Part shown: positions 57,603 to 64,000 of the stretch, in pieces | How positions within the stretch are numbered: the stretch's first letter is position 1 | Layout of the letters: each line of letters opens with the position of its first letter | Assembly: GCA_022605955.1 (NCBI GenBank) | Contig: JAKCOZ010000004.1 | Location: 65,966,229-66,030,228 of the forward strand | Source of the DNA: Rallus limicola | Lineage: Eukaryota; Chordata; Aves; Gruiformes; Rallidae | DNA: 64,000 nt | Direction of reading: 5' to 3' | Translations under genes and position numbers: made by a program | The notes under the pieces: generated by a model | The model's database searches: none | Told to the model about the DNA's origin: nothing | What the model saw: the letters and a program-made list of their open reading frames with translations, nothing else

Positions 57603-60600
57603 AGGCTTTCAGGCAGCAAAGCAGTAGCAGAAAGTTGGTGATTTTCCCCTTTCCCGTGTACCTACCTCAGCCCCTTTGCAAACCATAGTGTCAGCTCCAC
57701 ACCGCCTCAGGGATGGGAGACTAGAGGTGCTGCAAACCAGGAGTGATGTGCCTGACAGAGCTGCACAGCAAAGTCTGAGTGATGGCCTGAGCCATGCCCG
57801 GCAGTAGCCAAAATTATGAGTCTTTTTTCTTTTCCTGGAGCGCTGCATTCGACTACAATCACAAATGTGGCATATGCAGTAGCCAGTCAGCTGCCAGTTG
57901 ATTCTATATATATATTCTTACACTAAGGTTTTGAAAGTCATGTAAGAAAAAGGTTTTGCATGCAAAGAAACATGCTGCAGCTCGGTGACTTACAGAAAGC
58001 TCTGGGCCCAAAGCCAGAGGGGTACGTTGGGAAATAGGGTTTGGCATACACCACAGTTCCTTCACTTAAAAGAAACATTCAGACTTGAGATATCTCTCAC
58101 TTGATAAGTGCTGTATCTTGTCTCAGTGAAAATGGAATGGTTAATGTATTGTTGTGTCCCAAATAAATGCACCAGGTGGGAAAGATGGTATTTAGCTACT
58201 TCAGTTATTTCTATAGCAATCAGTAGAATTAATCACATACCTTCCTAGCTGTATTTTGCTCTAACGGTGTTCACATGTAAGAACAGATATATCTCCTTAG
58301 AAAAGGAGACCATGGAAGACAAAAGAACCACTCTAACAAGTGAAATAGCTTTTTAAAAAATAGTTTCTAAGTTGCTACATTGGTGAGTAGTTAGAGGATG
58401 AATCTCAGATTATACAAAAAAGAAGCCATAAAAGAGTCATACCCTTTCATGACAGCTTGGAAATCAGGAGCTTTTGACTCCACATTCCCTATTATTTTGT
58501 AAAAACATGAGCAGTCATTCTCAGACCCTGTTTTATTGTCTGTTACTATGTTCATGTTCATGGATGAATAAGCACCCTGAAACTGTGACTAACTTATGGT
58601 TTAACAGTTAGTTTTCCCAAGTGCCCATTGAACATCACTTCTAAAAGATGAGAGCCTGCATTTACTGCTTGCAGACTTAAACTTTGATCTTTAGATTTAC
58701 AACTCTAAATCATTTATTTTGCTACTAAGGATAGTAGTATGCTCAAGAACTGGTGACCTCTGTTTTTCAGCCACCTATAAGAGTTAAGAAAATGCTTTCT
58801 TCTAAAAAAAAAATAAAATCTACATTTTATCTCCTTCTTGACACACGCATGTGCACACACACAGAAAATTAGCAGCTCTGTTAAGAATGGATTGACAAGT
58901 GGCTTTCCAAGATCTCCCGTGCATTTTCACAGAAAGTTCTAGTAGTGAAGCATTTGGAAGACTGAGGATAGACAGCCAAAAAAACCCAAAAAAATAATTT
59001 CTTCTTTCTCCTTTAATTAGAATTCTGTTTCAATATAAATGATCAGGGAAGTAGTATCTGAACACCCCCATTAAAATAAATAATTTTTAAAAAGCAGAAC
59101 AATTTTGCACCCTCTCTGGAAAAGGAAATCAAATCAAGTCTACAAGCCTTTGTGCTACAATTCATCCTGATAAAATTTAAAACAGCCAGGAGATTAACGC
59201 TAAACAATGAAGCTCATAATGAAAACATTGTGAGTGACAACATTAACATAATACAGAGAGAGCCCCACTGCCAGTCTACCCACAGCTAAGGTCCATCCCC
59301 CATACACAGGATGCTCAAGTAAGAAAAAAACAGGCCAGGTTTCTAGCTGCTAATCAGTGTTGATAGAAGAGCAGTGTGCAGTAGCAGAAGAAAAAGATGA
59401 GATTAAAGTGAATATTGCACTAATGAGCATGTTCTTCCTGATGAAAGATTTTAATGTAGACTATAAATCCCTTTCTCTCTTTCACATGCTTGTCACAAAT
59501 GTCTCTATTTGGTAAACTTAACAGCAGAATTATATGGGTAGATGCCAATGGAAATGTATTTAGGTCTGCAACTAAGAAGGACTGAGGTGTTTTGATTCCA
59601 AATCCTGCAATGCCCAAAGCACCTGACCCTGGAAGCAAATTCCAATTTCTGTGCTACGTCTCTAGACTTCTACATGATACCAAGGCACAGGTAGACTGGG
59701 TCTCTGCTAGCAAGTAGAGCAGCCAGTCTGTAGCATGGAAGAATTGGTGTTGGGAACCCAGTCACTGCAGAATACGTCACAGCATCTCAGTCTGGCGCCT
59801 TGGACCAAATACTCCAGAACAGAAGCATGCCAGGTATCCTCCTGGAACACAGCTTCTCATGTCATTTTGTGCAAAAGAAAACAGAATGAGCCCCATGAGA
59901 GCGTTCTGCGATCCAAAGTAAGTGCTGTGTGTGGAGATGAGTGGCAGTTTGGGTTAAAGAACTCCCAAAGCAAACAAGAACATTACTGTGCATGCTCTCA
60001 GCTGCGTCAAACCAAGCCATTCAAACAAGCTGTACCAGGTGCAGAGAACTGCCAAGACAGGCCAAAAATATCAGAATACACTAGAATTTATCCACCCTTG
60101 GAGATGAAATATCTTATTCACAGACAAGTTAATGTTCCTCATCCAGCTAGTAGCCAGAATCCTCCACAGAGCACAGGGGCCTCATTATGATGAAGACTGT
60201 AGAGAAGCACCTCATCCTTTTTATTGAGTTAGTGAGTCCTCAAAGCAGAGACTCAAAGCCTCTAGATGCCATCACTGCACAGACCTGTATCATCACATTA
60301 CCACTGCAAAATCTGCAGGATTTAAGAGAGCACCTACAGCCCATTTCCTGTGTTCTCTGAAAAAATCCCAACGCTGTCAGGCGTACTCACTGTCTGAACA
60401 GGACTCACGAAGCTCCCACCTGTACTGCAGGCTGCCCAGGTTTGTGTGTTATCTCTACCTGCAAGCAGTCATACTTCCTAAGGACCCAGACCAGCAAAAG
60501 GGAAGAATGCTTTCTGTGCCTCCAATGAAGTTATTCTGAAATACAGAAGAAGAGTTCAATATACAAGGGAGGGGTTAGAAAACAGATCAAATTAAAATCT

Positions 60601-62216
60601 GTACATCAACCACCTCTATATACATTTTGGAAGAATTGTGGCTAAGCAGGATTAGGCCGTGCAGGAACACACAGGACTGATCAGAAGTACAAGCTGGCAT
60701 AGAAGGTCTTCCCTGCCACGGCGAGGAGTCCTGCACTCCCCAGAGTGATCTGTAGAGTACTGAAAGGTCAGCAGAAAGGAAAAGAAGACATTGAGCCCAG
60801 GAATTGGACTGTAGATTTGCAGATCCCAAGACATTTTAGGAATAAAGACTTAGATTTAGGTGATCTTTACCTTTTTAAACTCAAGCTCTCAGGTGTACCA
60901 TCAGTTAAATTATTTGTGTGTTCAAGATGTAATTTTAGTATCTATAACCTGTTTATTTCTGCCTCAGTTTCATTTTGAAGTTACTTTACAATTACAACTT
61001 GATATTCTGCATGCATTAATCTTATCCATGGCTTGTTGAGCAAACCTGAGATGCTCCTGTTGAGGATAAGAAGCAAGAAGGGGGAAAAAGACAGCAAAAT
61101 GGGCAGCAGCTATGTTTCTGTCTTTCTTACTCCTCACTATGAGGGAGAAAGAAAGCAACAGGGAGCAGCAGAGGAGATAATTGGTTCCATCACAATTTAC
61201 TTTCAAGTGCGTGAAAGTTGCTGGTATTCCCAGAATGTGCTCTTCTGACTACAGAGCACTAGACTGATGTCTCCAAAGAATATTTGCTAACTACCACAGA
61301 GGCAACAAGATGACAACTAAGAACTGACACCCTAATCCCTGTTTGGCTCCATGGGCCAGTTTTCTGACCTCTTGAACTCTCTTTGTATCAGAGAGCATCT
61401 AACCTATTGCAGCTTTGTCCAAGTCAGAAAATATTGATGTAAAATCGGATGAAACTTCACATTCCGAGCTACAAAGAGCATATAGTAATGCAAGAGCAAC
61501 TGTTATTTTCTGGGTTATTTTATTAACATTGAACTAGAAATAGCAAGCTCCTTTCCTGCTCTATTTTTTCCTTGTATAACCAATATTTCATAAAAGAACA
61601 ATTTTAAACATCCTGTAATCATCTCAACTGCAAAATTATTTTGTTTACAGATCATTCAGTAATAAAGAGTGAACTTCGGCCATGGTAAAAATAGCAATTA
61701 ATTGACTCTCATTTCGAGTCACATGATAGCCTACAGATGAAATTATGTATTTGTGTGACTGCAAATAATGAATAATACACAAAGGAATTCATGCAATTAT
61801 ATGTCTAGTGTCCTGTAAAAAGAACCAGTGAAGCCACAGGATCCTTGTGTTAGAAAAGCTACCTGAAATCCCATCTGCACTTGCCAAATGCTGGGGAAAA
61901 TATTATTGCAGCCAGAAACACCAAAACCAAACTTATTTATCTGAACTCGCCCTGAAGTGTGGGTGCAAAAGGGAAACAAAACAGACATTGCTTGGTGGAA
62001 GCACCTCTATTTTAGAGTTAAAAATGGACCTAAGTGTTCGCATTTGGAGAACAGAATTAAGATGGGAATGCTACATGGGGTTGCAGGCAATGAATCCAGC
62101 CACAGGATGCTGCACTGCCCTTTTTTCCCCTCTCAGCACTCTCTGAGCTCTGGCTACATATTCCATCCTATTCACCACGAGCCAGATAATATAGCTATCT
62201 GCCTGAAAAACTGTTT

Positions 62217-62228
62217 ACACACACACAC
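62217..62228. repeat. Short AC microsatellite
   Basis: Six uninterrupted AC dinucleotides, followed by AG. Confidence 0.9.
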
Positions 62229-63057
62229 AGAGGTTAATTTTCAGTTGTTCAGTAGTTTTTGTTTAATAGAGACATGAGAATTTTACAAACCAAGTTTTTT
62301 ACTAGAGAATAAATGGGATAATTACTTCTATTGGTTGTAACACCAGTAGTTATGTAAGATATATTTTAGCATTCTCTAGAAAAATTACTTTTCCTTATTA
62401 ACAGCAACAGAGCTCTCAGAGGGTTTAAATGAATACCTGAATAGGAACCAGGCACTGTCCAGCTCAATAGAAATGGGACCTTGGGTGCTTTGGCTGTGGA
62501 ATGGACTGATGTTTCAATACCTGATTTTTCCTGCTCCTTCCCACTGGTAAAATGAGACCACAAAAGACGGGATAACATTGAAAGCTGTAAGTGTGACACA
62601 TTTCATTTCATCATTCCTAACTTACAAGATACCACATGTAAGATGAGCTAAATACCATGGTAAGACTGGGAAGTGTCTAAGTCATTGCAGCCATGCATTC
62701 CCAAATGGCATATGTTGGAACCCCTGTTTTTACATACAGCTCCATAGGTTGGTTGTAGAGAACATCATCATCCTGTCCCTGATAATGGCCGTGTTCACAG
62801 CCTTTCTTCTTTCTCTTTTTGTTGGTTCTAAACCCCCTTTTCCCATACCCACTCTTAGAGCCAACCAACCACGCCACCTCCTTTCTATGTGGTAACACTC
62901 CCCAGTTCCCCAAAAATATCTTTTGCAATAGTCTTCTCAGTTTGCCTGCACCAGCAGCAGGTAATCTCAAGATATGGGCTTCCCTCCTGCTGCATTTCCT
63001 TCACTAGAAGACTTTGAGGTGTTCCAGGTCCCTTCTCCCCGCTCCTCCCCAGTTCCA

Positions 63058-63070
63058 CCCCCCCCCCCCC
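63058..63070. repeat. C homopolymer
   Basis: Thirteen Cs in a row, followed by ATCACCACCACCAC. The run length is likely to be uncertain in the assembly. Confidence 0.92.
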
Positions 63071-63660
63071 ATCACCACCACCACAGTTATCACCTTCTCC
63101 ACCGTGTGGAGTAAACCGGTCAACTACACTTCAAAACTGGGCATGGCAAATGTCCCAAAAAAACCCAAAACTAAAGTAAAACCAAAATAAATCAAAACCT
63201 CTTCCTCCTTGCAAGTGTCAGGAGGGGTTTAAACAGCTCATTTGGCAGATCCAGCTGAGAGACAGGCTACAGAAACAAAGGAAGGTTTCAGGGCTGAAGG
63301 GGGGGCAGCAACCTCCCATGGAGGATGGTGAGAACACACAGCTGAGGGAGGCAGAAAAAAGGTGGAAAGCTCTTCAACCCTGCCGAGGAAACGAAAGGCA
63401 GGGCTGCAGGTGTATCTTACAGGCTGAGTGAAATAAGTTAAACTCTATTAGTAGGTAGGTCAATTTAAATTAAGAGTGGAGTGCTAAAGAAAACAATGGA
63501 ACAACAAGCGAATAGAGGGCAAGTGTTTTCTTGGAGAAGCTGTTCACATGTTACATTATTTCCCAGCACAAATACAGAAGCACAGGTTTTAATTCGTATG
63601 TTTTCTGGGTTTCAGTAGCTGGATACCTGATGCAGGTGAAATAGGAAACAAAACAAATTC

Positions 63661-63690
63661 TTCTCTCTCTTTTTTTTTTCTTTTTTTTCC
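63661..63690. repeat. Pyrimidine tract
   Basis: CTCTCTCT followed by two long T runs split by C. It resembles a splice-acceptor pyrimidine tract, and the next AG is within a few bases (CCAG, about 63692), but nothing exon-like follows. Confidence 0.8.
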
Positions 63691-64000
63691 AGCTTCTTCC
63701 ACTAGTTTATCTTTTTTCACTTCCTATGACACTAGGATAAGGACAAAGAGGAAAACACATGTTCCCATGTAAAAATAGATGTTGGCAATTACTTGCTGAA
63801 GCTGAGTATTTCTCATACAGGAAAAAAATACAACCCTATTCCAATTTTTATTTTTAAATAATAATAATAAAATGTAATGTAATTTTTAATCTTAGGGTTT
63901 TTTTTTAATTAGTTTTTAATTGCACTGCAAATTCTCAGCATTGTGGTCTGCAGTACTCTGCTTGAGGAAAAGCACTGAATTAACAGAAAACAAACCAACC

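Larger units (their letters stand above)
57156..64000. other. Unique DNA with low-complexity tracts, no gene recognised
   Basis: No transposon was recognised. A-rich and CA-rich low-complexity DNA lies at 57556-57602 and 63153-63200, an (AC)n run at 62217-62228, a C homopolymer at 63058-63070, a pyrimidine tract at 63661-63690, and an (ATA)n run near 63856. The 151-codon frame at 59735-60190 and the 97-codon minus frame at 62677-62970 show no family resemblance, and frames of this length are expected by chance in 64 kb. Confidence 0.45.

Noticed and set aside
57609..57848. 79-codon minus frame with a GAG|GTAGGT donor inside, as a first exon
   Set aside because: No promoter-like sequence or upstream acceptor was found, and the Arg/Ser/Cys-rich peptide matches nothing known.
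59735..60190. 151-codon plus-strand reading frame
   Set aside because: No recognisable domain. With roughly one stop per 16 codons at this base composition, about one frame of this length is expected by chance in 64 kb over six frames.
62677..62970. 97-codon minus frame with a Lys/Arg-rich middle
   Set aside because: The basic run comes from a T/C-rich tract on the plus strand; no domain and no splice context.
1..64000. Bacterial-type systems, CRISPR arrays, rRNA and tRNA genes
   Set aside because: No direct-repeat array with regular spacers, no rRNA-like text and no tRNA B-box with a foldable cloverleaf was found by eye. The repeats show the DNA is avian.

Overview
The window looks like bird (probably neoavian) nuclear DNA: AT-rich, non-coding, from an intron or intergenic region. 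The bird call rests on repeats. There are six CR1 LINE copies ending in, or matching, the typical avian CR1 3' region (GGAACTAGATGATCTTTGAGG-like text followed by ATTCTATG octamers). There are also two families of long terminal repeats that I recognise from memory as common in neoavian genomes. There is no operon-like gene packing, and no tRNA, rRNA or CRISPR array that I could recognise. Exact species, chromosome and RepBase family names cannot be given from the sequence alone.

Layout. 1-3.2 kb: unique AT-rich DNA with a pyrimidine-rich start. 3.24-4.17 kb: LTR family A, minus strand. 5.3-10.36 kb: CR1 cluster (three plus copies, one minus copy) around a small CpG-dense patch at 9.35-9.51 kb. 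10.4-15 kb: mostly unique, with two exon-like segments on the plus strand (10.86 and 11.57 kb) and the best coding-exon candidate of the window on the minus strand (13,595-13,743); a CR1 tail sits at 15.0 kb. 20.67-21.86 kb: LTR family A, plus strand, with a partial LTR of family B nested inside. 25.70-26.32 kb: solo LTR family B, plus strand, with CCAAT, CRE-like and TATA motifs in promoter order. 26.3-34.3 kb: unique DNA with several stretches that read like conserved non-coding elements. 34.29-34.85 kb: LTR family B, minus strand. 35.47-36.30 kb: CR1 minus copy carrying reverse-transcriptase sequence with a destroyed active site. 36.3-56.7 kb: about 20 kb with no transposon I can recognise, very AT-rich in its middle, with more conserved-looking blocks. 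56.74-57.16 kb: CR1 plus copy. 57.2-64 kb: unique DNA with low-complexity tracts.

No complete protein-coding gene is visible. The only long reading frames with a recognisable product are decayed pieces of the CR1 reverse-transcriptase protein. All ERV-derived pieces are LTRs; no gag, pol or env sequence was seen. The points most worth checking are the minus-strand exon at 13.6-13.7 kb, the CpG patch with exon-like segments downstream of it, the nested LTRs at 20.7-21.9 kb, the transposon-free block, and the conserved-looking blocks at 29.1, 32.3, 44.9, 45.7 and 47.0 kb. I did not find a new biological system that the sequence alone would support.
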